From JAUVXJ01 sp034411995 (GTDB lineage: Bacteria; Chloroflexota; Anaerolineae; UBA7937; B3-Chlor): 64,000 bases of DNA. The notes under the pieces were generated by a model that saw only the letters and a program-made list of their open reading frames with translations, was not told where the DNA came from and searched no databases. Below, in pieces: positions 17,961-25,228 of the stretch. Each line of letters begins with the position of its first letter. The first letter of the stretch is position 1. A program made the translations under genes and the position numbers. The DNA is taken from assembly GCA_034411995.1 (NCBI GenBank), contig DAOUME010000026.1, positions 620,001-684,000 on the forward strand, in the 5' to 3' direction.

Positions 17961-20015
17961 TCAGGAAAGCGGGATGATGATGTTGCCATACGCGTCCACG
18001 GTCCCTTTCAAGCCTGGGGTGATGACCGTCGTGGACGCCACTTCCTCAATCAGGGCCGGGCCCTTCACCGTGTGACCAGGCTGCAACAGAGCTCGATCGT
18101 AGATCGCCGTATCGATGAAGCCACCTGCGGGGAAGTGAACGGAGCGCGTGCCTTTGCGCGCCACCTCTGCGTCCCCGTCCCCGGCACCGTTGTGGGCCAG
18201 CGATATCTCGGGCACCTTGCCGATGGCCGCCACGCGCAGGTTGATGAACTCTACCTTCTCGTCCACAGACCCATAGGCGTAGATACGGTAGTGCAAGTCG
18301 TGGAACTGCTTCACGATTTCATCGATGTCCGCCCTGGTGAAAGTGTCCCTACGTGCTACCGGCGTACTGATCTCGTAAGATTGACCCTCGTACCTCAGGT
18401 CTGCCGACCACACAATCTCCATCTGATCCTCGGCGACCTTTTGGGCCTTCAACTGGGCCTTGCCACGCTCCTCCAGTTCCTGGAAGGCCGCCAGCAATTC
18501 TTCGGGCGTCAGTTTGTCCTCGTTCTTGGCGACGGTCGACGCATAGTCGTAGCGTGTGTTGGCCACAAGCAGCCCCACGGCGGAGAACGTCCCGGCGTAG
18601 GGAGGGACAACCACTTTCTTCATCTCCAGATCCTGCGCCAGCTCCACCGCGTGCAGCGGACCTGCCCCCCCGAAGGGCAGGAGGGCGAACTCCCGCACAT
18701 CAAAGCCTTTCTCCGTCGAGTTGACGCTGATGGCTCGTTCCATGTTCGCGTTCACCACGCGAATGATGCCGCTGGCTGCCTCTTCGAGTGAGACCCCGAG
18801 CGGCTTGGCCACATGCTCGGTGATGGCTTTCTCGGCCAGCTCAGGATACAGCTTCATCTCCCCACCCAGGAAGTAGTCGGGGTTGAGACGCCCGAGGACC
18901 AGGTTGGCATCGGTGACCGTCGGTTTCTCCCCACCGAGTCCGTAGCAGGCTGGGCCAGGGGCCGATCCCGCACTCTCCGGCCCCACATTCAGCGCACCGC
19001 CTTCGTCGACCCAGGCCAGGCTTCCCCCTCCAGCGCCGATGGCCTCCACATCCAGGATGGGAATCTTGACGGGGAAGCCCTCGAACTGGCTCTCGGGTGC
19101 AACTCGAGGCTCACCTCGGTCTATGACTCCTACGTCGAAGCTGGTACCCCCCATGTCCACGCTGATGACTTGCTCATCGCCCGTCAGGCGTCCTACGTAG
19201 GCAGCGGCCAGTGCTCCGCCCGCAGGCCCCGAGTTCACGACACTGACGGCACGGTGCTTGGCCATCTCCGTGGTCATGGAGCCGCCGCTGGCCTGCATGA
19301 TGCGCAGATCTACGTCGCCATACCGGCTCAGCAACTGGCTTTCCAGGTTATCCAGGTACCGCTCCACCACCGGCGTCAGATAGGCGTTGATCACGGTGGT
19401 CGAGGTGCGCTCGAACTCACGGAACTCAGGGGCGATTTCAGAGGAAATAGAGACGGCGGCCTCGGGGAACACTTCCTCGCAGATCTCCCTCAGCCGCTCC
19501 TCGTGCGCCGGGTTGCGGAAACTGAAGAGGAAACAGACGGCTATGGATTCGACAGCCTGGTCCCTCAGGACCTTCGCCGCCTCGCGAGCGGAATCCTCAT
19601 CGAGCGGCACCACCACCTCGCCCTCTGCCCCCACCCGCTCGCGCACGTCGAGCCGCAGATATCGCGGCACGAGCGGCAACGGTGTGTCCACGAAGATGTC
19701 GTACAGGCCGGCTGCAGGGCGTTCGATGCGCCCTATCTCCAGGATATCTCGCATCCCCTCGGAGGTTAACAGGCCCGTGCGCGCCCCTTTGCGTTCGATA
19801 AGGGCGTTGGTGCCTATGGTGGTGCCGTGAACCAGGTAGTCCACTTGCTCGAAAGAGTTGCCCACCACGCCCAGGATCTTGTCGATACCGCCGATGACTC
19901 CCTTGGCAAGATCACCATGCGTGGTCAGGACCTTGGTGTAGTAGATGCGACCGCTCAGGTCGTCGATCACTACAATGTCTGTGAACGTCCCTCCTACGTC
20001 TATGCCGATACGCAT
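17961..20015 (-). CDS. hyuA: Hydantoinase A / oxoprolinase family subunit
   Basis: 684 residues with the actin/hexokinase-like ATP-binding fold: GIDVGGTFTDIVVID at the N-terminus, the DMGGTSFDVG phosphate loop near residue 290, and GAGGGSLAWVDEGG. It is the ATP-using half of a HyuAB pair. Length and motifs agree with N-methylhydantoinase A, caprolactamase alpha and the acetophenone carboxylase relatives. It begins after a 332-bp gap below the mutase gene, then is followed at 38 bp by hyuB. It probably opens or activates the ring or ketone of the pathway substrate. Assignment beyond the family is not possible. Confidence 0.9.
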   Translation of the reverse strand: MRIGIDVGGTFTDIVVIDDLSGRIYYTKVLTTHGDLAKGVIGGIDKILGVVGNSFEQVDYLVHGTTIGTNALIERKGARTGLLTSEGMRDILEIGRIERPAAGLYDIFVDTPLPLVPRYLRLDVRERVGAEGEVVVPLDEDSAREAAKVLRDQAVESIAVCFLFSFRNPAHEERLREICEEVFPEAAVSISSEIAPEFREFERTSTTVINAYLTPVVERYLDNLESQLLSRYGDVDLRIMQASGGSMTTEMAKHRAVSVVNSGPAGGALAAAYVGRLTGDEQVISVDMGGTSFDVGVIDRGEPRVAPESQFEGFPVKIPILDVEAIGAGGGSLAWVDEGGALNVGPESAGSAPGPACYGLGGEKPTVTDANLVLGRLNPDYFLGGEMKLYPELAEKAITEHVAKPLGVSLEEAASGIIRVVNANMERAISVNSTEKGFDVREFALLPFGGAGPLHAVELAQDLEMKKVVVPPYAGTFSAVGLLVANTRYDYASTVAKNEDKLTPEELLAAFQELEERGKAQLKAQKVAEDQMEIVWSADLRYEGQSYEISTPVARRDTFTRADIDEIVKQFHDLHYRIYAYGSVDEKVEFINLRVAAIGKVPEISLAHNGAGDGDAEVARKGTRSVHFPAGGFIDTAIYDRALLQPGHTVKGPALIEEVASTTVITPGLKGTVDAYGNIIIPLS

Positions 20016-20347
20016 GCTTCAATCTCCCAGTTCCTCACTTGACCTCTCGGCGCGTGCACTCGCAGACTGTACCCCGCCACGGGTTTGCGCCTCCGGCCCG
20101 ATCCTTCCCTACAGGATCATTCCGTTCTCCGACAGATTCCGCGTGCACTGACCTGAATGGCCTACAACGGCCCACAGTACCTCCGCCGAGTGCTGGACCA
20201 ACGATATCGCGGGCAAGTCACCCGGGGTCCTAAGAAGACGCTGTCCAGCCAGCATCCGGGTGCGTCCAGGATCTCCGAATACGACACACCTTTGCCGGGC
20301 TCTCCTCTCGGCCAGGAGAGTAAGGGACCCAGCCGACCGCGAGTGGC
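20016..20347. other. Gap inside the catabolic island; one stem-loop
   Basis: No open frame here has protein-like composition. An inverted repeat CTCTCCT / AGGAGAG (20300-20306 and 20314-20320, 7-nt loop) lies about 30 bp below the mutase stop and could be an RNA end or processing hairpin; it has no U-run. I saw no cobalamin riboswitch signature and no good promoter for hyuA. Confidence 0.35.
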
Positions 20348-21949
20348 CTACAGGCCGACCGGCTCTCTGAACTCACCGAAGACGTCCTTCAGCACCTGCG
20401 TCATCTCACCGAGCGTCGCGTAGACCCGCACCGCGTCCATGATGTACGGCATGAGATTCCCGCTCCCTTGTGCTGCCCGACGAAGGCTTTCCAGAGCCTC
20501 GCTGACCTTTGCCCCGTCGCGCCGGGACCTGAGTTCGTTCAGGCGGCGTGTCTTCTGCTCAGCCTGTTTCGGGTTGTATTCGTGGAGCTCAACGTCTCGC
20601 TCTTCCTCCTCGATGCGGTACTTGTTGACGCCGACTTTGACGATCTCTCCACTCTGGATGCCCTGCTCGTAAACATAAGCCTGACGCGCCACCGCTCGCT
20701 GGATGAACCCCTCACTGATCGCCTTGACGATGCCACCCATCGCCTCCACCTGCTCCATCTGTTCCACGATCCTCTTCTCCAGATCGGCGGTCAGTCGTTC
20801 CACGTAATAGGAGCCCGCCAGGGGGTCCACCGTGTCGCACAGCCCCATCTCCTCCGCCAGGATCTGCATCGTCCGGAGGCCGATCAGAGCTGCCTTCTCG
20901 GTGGGAATGGTATACGCTTCGTCGTACGTGCACAGGGCCATGGTCTGTGTCCCGCTCAGCGCCGAGATGAGAGCGTAGTACGCGCCGCGGACGATGTTGT
21001 TCTCCGGCTGCTCGATGGTCAAGCCGCCCCCGCCCCCACCGGCGATCATCTTCATCTGCATGGCCCCGGGTTTGGTGGCCCCGTGCCTTTCGCGCACGAT
21101 CTTCGCCCACAGGCGGCGTGCGGCGCGGAACTTGGCCACCTGTTCGAAGATGTTGCCCCAGATGTCGAAGTTGAAGGACAGGCGAGCCACGAAGTCGTTC
21201 ACCTCGACGCCGCGCTCGCGAACGTGATCTATGTAGGCGGAGGCGATGGCGAAAGCGTAGGCGATCTCCTGAATGGGATTGGCTCCCGACTCACGGATGT
21301 GGTAGCCGCAGATGCTAACGGGGTAGTAATGCGGGACGTGCTCGGCGCAGAACTGTATGGTGTCCCCGATGAGGCGAATGGAAGGCTCCACAGGGAAGAT
21401 CCAGGTGCCGCGACCTATGTATTCCTTGAGGATATCGTTCTGGGCCGTGCCGCGCAGTTCCTGGAGGGGAACGCCCTGCTTCTCCGCCACCACGAAGTAC
21501 ATGGCCATCATGATCGCGGCCACGCCATTGATAGTGAGACTGGTGCTGATCTTGTCCAGGGGTATGCCTTCGAACGCCTGCTCCATGTCCTGCAAGCTGT
21601 CGACTGCCATACCCACCCGACCCACCTCGCCCCAGGCCAGGGCAGCGTCGGAGTCCAGGCCCATTTGGGAAGGCAAATCGAAGGCGACGTTGAGGGCGTT
21701 TTGCCCGTGGGTGATGAGATACTTGAACCGTTGGTTACTCTCTTGGGGTGTGCCGAAACCGGCGTATTGGCGCATGGTCCAGGGGCGATAGCGGTACATG
21801 TACTCGTGGATGCCCCGCGTGTAGGGATATGCGCCAGGATGTCCGATGTCTGCACCCGGGTCTATGTCAGCTACGTCCTCGGGGCCGTAGATCGGCTTGA
21901 CCTTGATGCCGGATTCCAGGACTACCTCTCGCAGCTTCTTCTCCTCCAT
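20348..21949 (-). CDS. Large subunit of a methylmalonyl-CoA mutase-type enzyme with an altered substrate loop
   Basis: 533 residues of the TIM-barrel domain without a B12 domain. WTMRQYAGFGT (Tyr62 at the Tyr89 position of the Propionibacterium enzyme) and EPSIR (Arg192, Arg207 position) fit a mutase of methylmalonyl-CoA type rather than the isobutyryl (RQFAGF) or 2-hydroxyisobutyryl (RQIAGL) types. Yet the segment that usually reads RTHSQTSG or RFHTQTAG is KMIAGGGGGG at 300-309, and the SLHTNS segment is MALCTY. The ATG at 21949 follows GGAAGGGA; the open frame runs on to 22120 without family similarity. Partner: the B12 subunit at 194-592. I infer a related but different acyl-CoA substrate. 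Confidence 0.88.
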   Translation of the reverse strand: MEEKKLREVVLESGIKVKPIYGPEDVADIDPGADIGHPGAYPYTRGIHEYMYRYRPWTMRQYAGFGTPQESNQRFKYLITHGQNALNVAFDLPSQMGLDSDAALAWGEVGRVGMAVDSLQDMEQAFEGIPLDKISTSLTINGVAAIMMAMYFVVAEKQGVPLQELRGTAQNDILKEYIGRGTWIFPVEPSIRLIGDTIQFCAEHVPHYYPVSICGYHIRESGANPIQEIAYAFAIASAYIDHVRERGVEVNDFVARLSFNFDIWGNIFEQVAKFRAARRLWAKIVRERHGATKPGAMQMKMIAGGGGGGLTIEQPENNIVRGAYYALISALSGTQTMALCTYDEAYTIPTEKAALIGLRTMQILAEEMGLCDTVDPLAGSYYVERLTADLEKRIVEQMEQVEAMGGIVKAISEGFIQRAVARQAYVYEQGIQSGEIVKVGVNKYRIEEEERDVELHEYNPKQAEQKTRRLNELRSRRDGAKVSEALESLRRAAQGSGNLMPYIMDAVRVYATLGEMTQVLKDVFGEFREPVGL

Positions 21950-22145
21950 GGCCAATCCCTTCCGTCTGGTGTCAGCTCCATTGAGACCACTGGGCTGTCT
22001 GGCATAGCCAACACTCGCAGCATCGCGACCCGAGACCCAATGGAACCAATCAGCCTGTGCCAGCAACCACCTGAACCATCGCGGACTCCATCTGGGTCCA
22101 GCCACGGGCGCGCCCCGCACAGGCCATTAGCGAACTAGCTAGCTG

Positions 22146-22826
22146 TCAACTGCCTTTTCCCCGATCCCCACCTCCCTCTTCTCTGGATTCCTCCAGTTCG
22201 GCCAAGTCACTGTATATCGTGTGTCGGGAAACGCCCAGGAGTTCCGCCACGAGGGGCACCGCCTTCTTCAACAAGAAGGCACCCTTCTCATCCAGGGCAC
22301 GGATGACCTTTAGCCGGTCCGCTCTCTGCATCAGAGAGATCGGTATGCCCGCCTCGGCCATGGCGTCACCCACCATGCTGTCCAGGACCTCGCCCACCTG
22401 GCTGCCGAAGGTCTGAGCCGATCCTTCGTCTGTGGGTTTCAAGAGGGTCTGCAAGTGCCGGTCGAAGGTCAGATAGGGGGTGATGTCGAGATTGATGCAC
22501 AGGCCGCCGAAGATGGCGCCCTCGTCGTCGCTCAAGAAGACGGAGGAGGATTTGACGACCCTGCCTCCTTCGCCCACCGTCATGTACGAATAGACCCGTC
22601 CACTCTCAGGAGACCTCAAGGAGGCCAGGCCGGAATCCGTCAGCGGTCCACCCACGCACCGGCCCGTCACATTCCCCTCGATGGCCACGATGGACGCGTC
22701 GGGGTCCGCCATGTCGTGGAGCACAACCTCGCACCCGGAGCCCAGCAACTCCACGATGGCCGCCATGGCAGGTCTCAGCGAAGCGAAGACCTTTTTCTTG
22801 ATCTCAGGGTCCATCTCTTCGGCCAT
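22146..22826 (-). CDS. DauR/YheO-like transcriptional regulator (PAS-like domain plus HTH)
   Basis: 226 residues. The N-terminal 120 residues match the YheO/DauR PAS-like domain (ELLGSGCEVVLHDM near 28-41; SSSVFLSDDEGAIFGGLCINLD near 92-113). A C-terminal helix-turn-helix (LVAELLGVSRHTIYSDLAEL) follows. Relatives sense small molecules and control amino acid catabolism genes. It is the first gene after the strong promoter at 22927-22955 and is followed by the whole island on the same strand, so it probably controls its own operon. The start ATG at 22826 gives a typical DauR-like length. The effector is unknown. Confidence 0.85.
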   Translation of the reverse strand: MAEEMDPEIKKKVFASLRPAMAAIVELLGSGCEVVLHDMADPDASIVAIEGNVTGRCVGGPLTDSGLASLRSPESGRVYSYMTVGEGGRVVKSSSVFLSDDEGAIFGGLCINLDITPYLTFDRHLQTLLKPTDEGSAQTFGSQVGEVLDSMVGDAMAEAGIPISLMQRADRLKVIRALDEKGAFLLKKAVPLVAELLGVSRHTIYSDLAELEESREEGGGDRGKGS

Positions 22827-22926
22827 GTAGCCAACTCGCCTCCACCAAACGGACTCGAGTCTTATGCAGCGCGGGCTTCGCTACAGCTATCGCATCCGTC
22901 GTCGGTCAGCTGCCTACGACAGACAC

Positions 22927-22955
22927 AGTATACAGCGACACCGACAATTTGTCAA
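22927..22955 (-). promoter_or_regulatory. Strong sigma70-type promoter of the catabolic island
   Basis: On the minus strand TTGACA (22955-22950), 17 nt, TATACT (22932-22927). It points at the regulator gene 100 bp away and then the island. The -35 overlaps a palindrome, so it is likely repressed or activated through that site. Confidence 0.8.
22943..22953. promoter_or_regulatory. Palindrome over the -35 box, candidate operator
   Basis: GACAA-T-TTGTC, perfect 5-bp arms around one base, overlaps the -35 hexamer of the island promoter. A second TTGTCGAAATGTC-like half lies about 12-20 bp further upstream (minus strand). The encoded DauR-like protein is the obvious candidate ligand; this is inference from position. 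Confidence 0.45.
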
Positions 22956-23092
22956 GTACCTAGACATTTCGACAAGATGCCAGGCTGTGTTCCCACCAGG
23001 GAATGGGCAGAAGCCGAGCGCTTCCGCGCAGGTCAGACGATGATACGTGAGCACCACCGACATCACCACGACGCAGGTGTGAGAGGAAGTGC

Positions 23093-23121
23093 TTGCTAAG
23101 GCCGCCGCCAGGAGGTATAAT
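23093..23121 (+). promoter_or_regulatory. Promoter of corA
   Basis: TTGCTA (23093-23098), 17 nt, perfect TATAAT (23116-23121), 73 bp before the corA start. It is divergent from the catabolic island promoter, about 140 bp away; the rest of the 22827-23193 gap holds no gene. Confidence 0.75.
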
Positions 23122-23130
23122 CGAACCCAG

Positions 23131-23155
23131 AGCCCTATCGCCGGACAGGGCTTTT
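23131..23155 (+). other. Hairpin with U-run in the corA leader
   Basis: AGCCCT (23131-23136) pairs with AGGGCT (23147-23152), followed by TTTT. It would form within the first 30 nt of the transcript, so it may pause or attenuate transcription of corA. It is short for a terminator and far too small for a Mg2+ riboswitch. Confidence 0.35.
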
Positions 23156-23193
23156 CCACGTCAATGGCCAAGTCGGGCGGTTAGGAGACGGTG

Positions 23194-24114
23194 ATGAGCC
23201 TGCAAACCCTCACGCACAACAGCTTCACCTGGACCGATCTCAGGAACCCCACAACCGACGACATCGATCGCCTGAGGCAGCAGTTCCCTTTTTTCCACCC
23301 GCTGGATTTCGAGGACTGCCTGAGCCACCTAGAAAGGCCGAAGATCGACGAGTACGAAAACTACCTCTTTATCGTCATGCACTTTCCCGTGTTCAACAAG
23401 GCCAGCAGGCGGCTCGGCAGCGGCGAAATGGACGTCTTCATCGGCCGTGGCTTCCTGGTCACCGCTAGCGACGGAACGCTGGAGCCCCTGGTTGAGGACT
23501 TCGACGACTGTGCCATGGATGAAGTCATCCGCCGTCAGTTCATGGGCCGCGGATCGTATTATCTGCTCTACATGTTGATCGACGACCTGGTTGACCACTG
23601 CTTCCCCATCCTGGACAAGGAGAACCACAACACCGAAAGCATCGAAGAGACGATCTTCGACGGCGATGCCAGGCAACTCGTGAGGGAGATCTCCATCGTC
23701 AGACGGAACCTGATCAACTTCAAACGGATCATCAAGCCTCAGATGAAGATCATCGCCAGCCTGGAGCGCAAAGAGTGGGAGTTCTTGAGGGGCGACCTGG
23801 ACGTATACTGGGGAGACGTATCCGACCACATCGTCCAGATCTGGGAGCGTTTGGAGGAACTCTGGGAGGTGGTGGAAGGGCTGAGCACGACGCTAGAGTC
23901 TCTCACTTCCAACCGCATCAACGAGGTGATGAAGATCCTGACCATCTTCTCCGTGATCATGCTGCCTCTTTCGGTGATCTCCGGCATCTACGGCATGAAC
24001 CTCATCCAGCTTCCGCTGGCCAGTCACCCCATGTCCTTCTTGATCATCATAGGCATCATGGTGGCCATCGTGGCCGGCATGCTGACCTATTTCAGGCGGG
24101 AGGGCTGGCTCTAG
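23194..24114 (+). CDS. corA: CorA-family divalent metal transporter
   Basis: 306 residues. A long acidic cytoplasmic N-terminal domain with a coiled stalk (near 190-240) is followed by two membrane helices; the first ends with the YGMN signature (GMNLIQLPL) that forms the ion filter of CorA pentamers, and a short positively charged tail RREGW ends the protein. It imports Mg2+ or exports related ions. The ATG at 23194 follows AGGAGACGGTG; a GTG one codon earlier is possible. The next gene starts directly after its stop, so they are co-transcribed. Confidence 0.95.
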   Translation: MSLQTLTHNSFTWTDLRNPTTDDIDRLRQQFPFFHPLDFEDCLSHLERPKIDEYENYLFIVMHFPVFNKASRRLGSGEMDVFIGRGFLVTASDGTLEPLVEDFDDCAMDEVIRRQFMGRGSYYLLYMLIDDLVDHCFPILDKENHNTESIEETIFDGDARQLVREISIVRRNLINFKRIIKPQMKIIASLERKEWEFLRGDLDVYWGDVSDHIVQIWERLEELWEVVEGLSTTLESLTSNRINEVMKILTIFSVIMLPLSVISGIYGMNLIQLPLASHPMSFLIIIGIMVAIVAGMLTYFRREGWL

Positions 24115-25182
24115 GTGGACGCCGCCGTGAAGAGCCCCCCACCCGACCGCAGCGACCTGGAAGCGCCGCTGAGAGTAGACCTCAAGAAGCTGCTGCTCAT
24201 CTTGGTCGTGGGAGCAGGGGTGGCCCTGCTCTTGTTGCGTCTGGTCGGCGAGCGAGAGGCGCTGGGCCTGCTGGCTTCCGCGCAGAGCCGATATGTCGTG
24301 CTGGCGGTCGTCGCCGAAGCGCTGCGTTATCTGGCCGTAGCCCTCTACACCCAGAAGCTGCTCCACTTCCTCGGACGCCACATCGGGTTGTGGCCCTTCG
24401 TGGAATTGATGTTTGCAGGGGGGTCGGCGAACCGTATCGTCTCGGCGGGAGGGGCGGCAGGCATCTACGTCCGCTACCGCTTCTTCGACAGACATAGCCT
24501 CTCCCTGGGCAGTCTGGCGGTGGTGCTGATCCTCCAGAATCTGATGACTGGAGCCCTCCTGTTCACGTCCCTCTGCCTGGGCCTGATTTATCTCCTCAAC
24601 CGCCACTTGATAGGCGCCACCCAGGTAGTGTTGGCCGCGGCCATGCTCACGCTGATGGTGGGCCTCTTTCTCGCTTCGGTGGTGCTCTATCGACGCCCTC
24701 TCTTGCTCAGGCGTACGTTGGACCGCATCGCCCGAGTCTTCGACGCGCCCTTCACCAGGATAGCGAGAAGGAGCATCTACAGCCCCATTGGCTTGTCCCA
24801 GAGTGTCGACAACTTCTACGCGGCGGTGGCTATGGCTCGCCGCAAACCGCTGGAGACAGGCAAGGCCCTGGTCTACGGCGTGCTGACACTCTTCTCTGAC
24901 ATCGCTTCCCTGTACTTCGTCTTCTACGCGCTCGGCTTCCCCATTAGGCTGGATGTACTGATCGTGGGCTACGTTATCACCAACTACATCATCAGTTTCT
25001 TGCTCATGCCCGAGGGCATAGGCGTGACGGAGGCCTCGTTGACCGCCGTCTACGTCAGCCTCGGCATCCCCTCGGGCACCGTGGTCGTGGCCACGCTCTT
25101 GTTCCGCTTCATCGCCTTCTGGCTGCCCATCGGGGTCGGACTCCTGGCGATGTGGAACCTGCGTCGAGAATCACTGCTGTGA
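24115..25182 (+). CDS. Flippase-like membrane protein (YbhN / lysylphosphatidylglycerol synthase TM domain)
   Basis: 355 residues with about eight hydrophobic helices; LVVGAGVALLLLRLV and the C-terminal FLLMPEGIGVTEASLTAVY segment (the PGGIGxxE-like motif) are typical of UPF0104/MprF-N-like proteins. Members move lipid-linked molecules or amino-acylated lipids across the membrane. There is no cytoplasmic synthase domain, so it is the flippase part alone. The start GTG at 24115 directly follows the corA TAG, with GGAGG 15 nt upstream. Its lipid cargo cannot be told. Confidence 0.85.
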   Translation: MDAAVKSPPPDRSDLEAPLRVDLKKLLLILVVGAGVALLLLRLVGEREALGLLASAQSRYVVLAVVAEALRYLAVALYTQKLLHFLGRHIGLWPFVELMFAGGSANRIVSAGGAAGIYVRYRFFDRHSLSLGSLAVVLILQNLMTGALLFTSLCLGLIYLLNRHLIGATQVVLAAAMLTLMVGLFLASVVLYRRPLLLRRTLDRIARVFDAPFTRIARRSIYSPIGLSQSVDNFYAAVAMARRKPLETGKALVYGVLTLFSDIASLYFVFYALGFPIRLDVLIVGYVITNYIISFLLMPEGIGVTEASLTAVYVSLGIPSGTVVVATLLFRFIAFWLPIGVGLLAMWNLRRESLL

Positions 25183-25228
25183 ACCTGGAACGGATTGAGT
25201 TGTTCGCAAACTGACCCTGGGAGCAATT

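Noticed and set aside
16198..20015. Acetone or acetophenone carboxylase assignment for the hydantoinase-like pair.
   Set aside because: The family match is shared by hydantoinases, oxoprolinase and caprolactamase; no extra carboxylase subunit gene lies nearby.
20468..22138. 556-codon plus-strand open frame over the mutase gene.
   Set aside because: Complement of a clear mutase; composition is that of an antisense high-GC frame.
21950..22145. TTGACA on the minus strand at 22149-22144 as a possible second promoter for the mutase gene.
   Set aside because: No -10 box occurs at a suitable distance; the best candidates read ATGGCC or CTAATG.
20016..22145. Cobalamin riboswitch for the B12-dependent mutase.
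   Set aside because: The B12-box pattern and surrounding stems are not found in either gap; GGCCAGGAGAG at 20310-20320 is only part of a simple hairpin.
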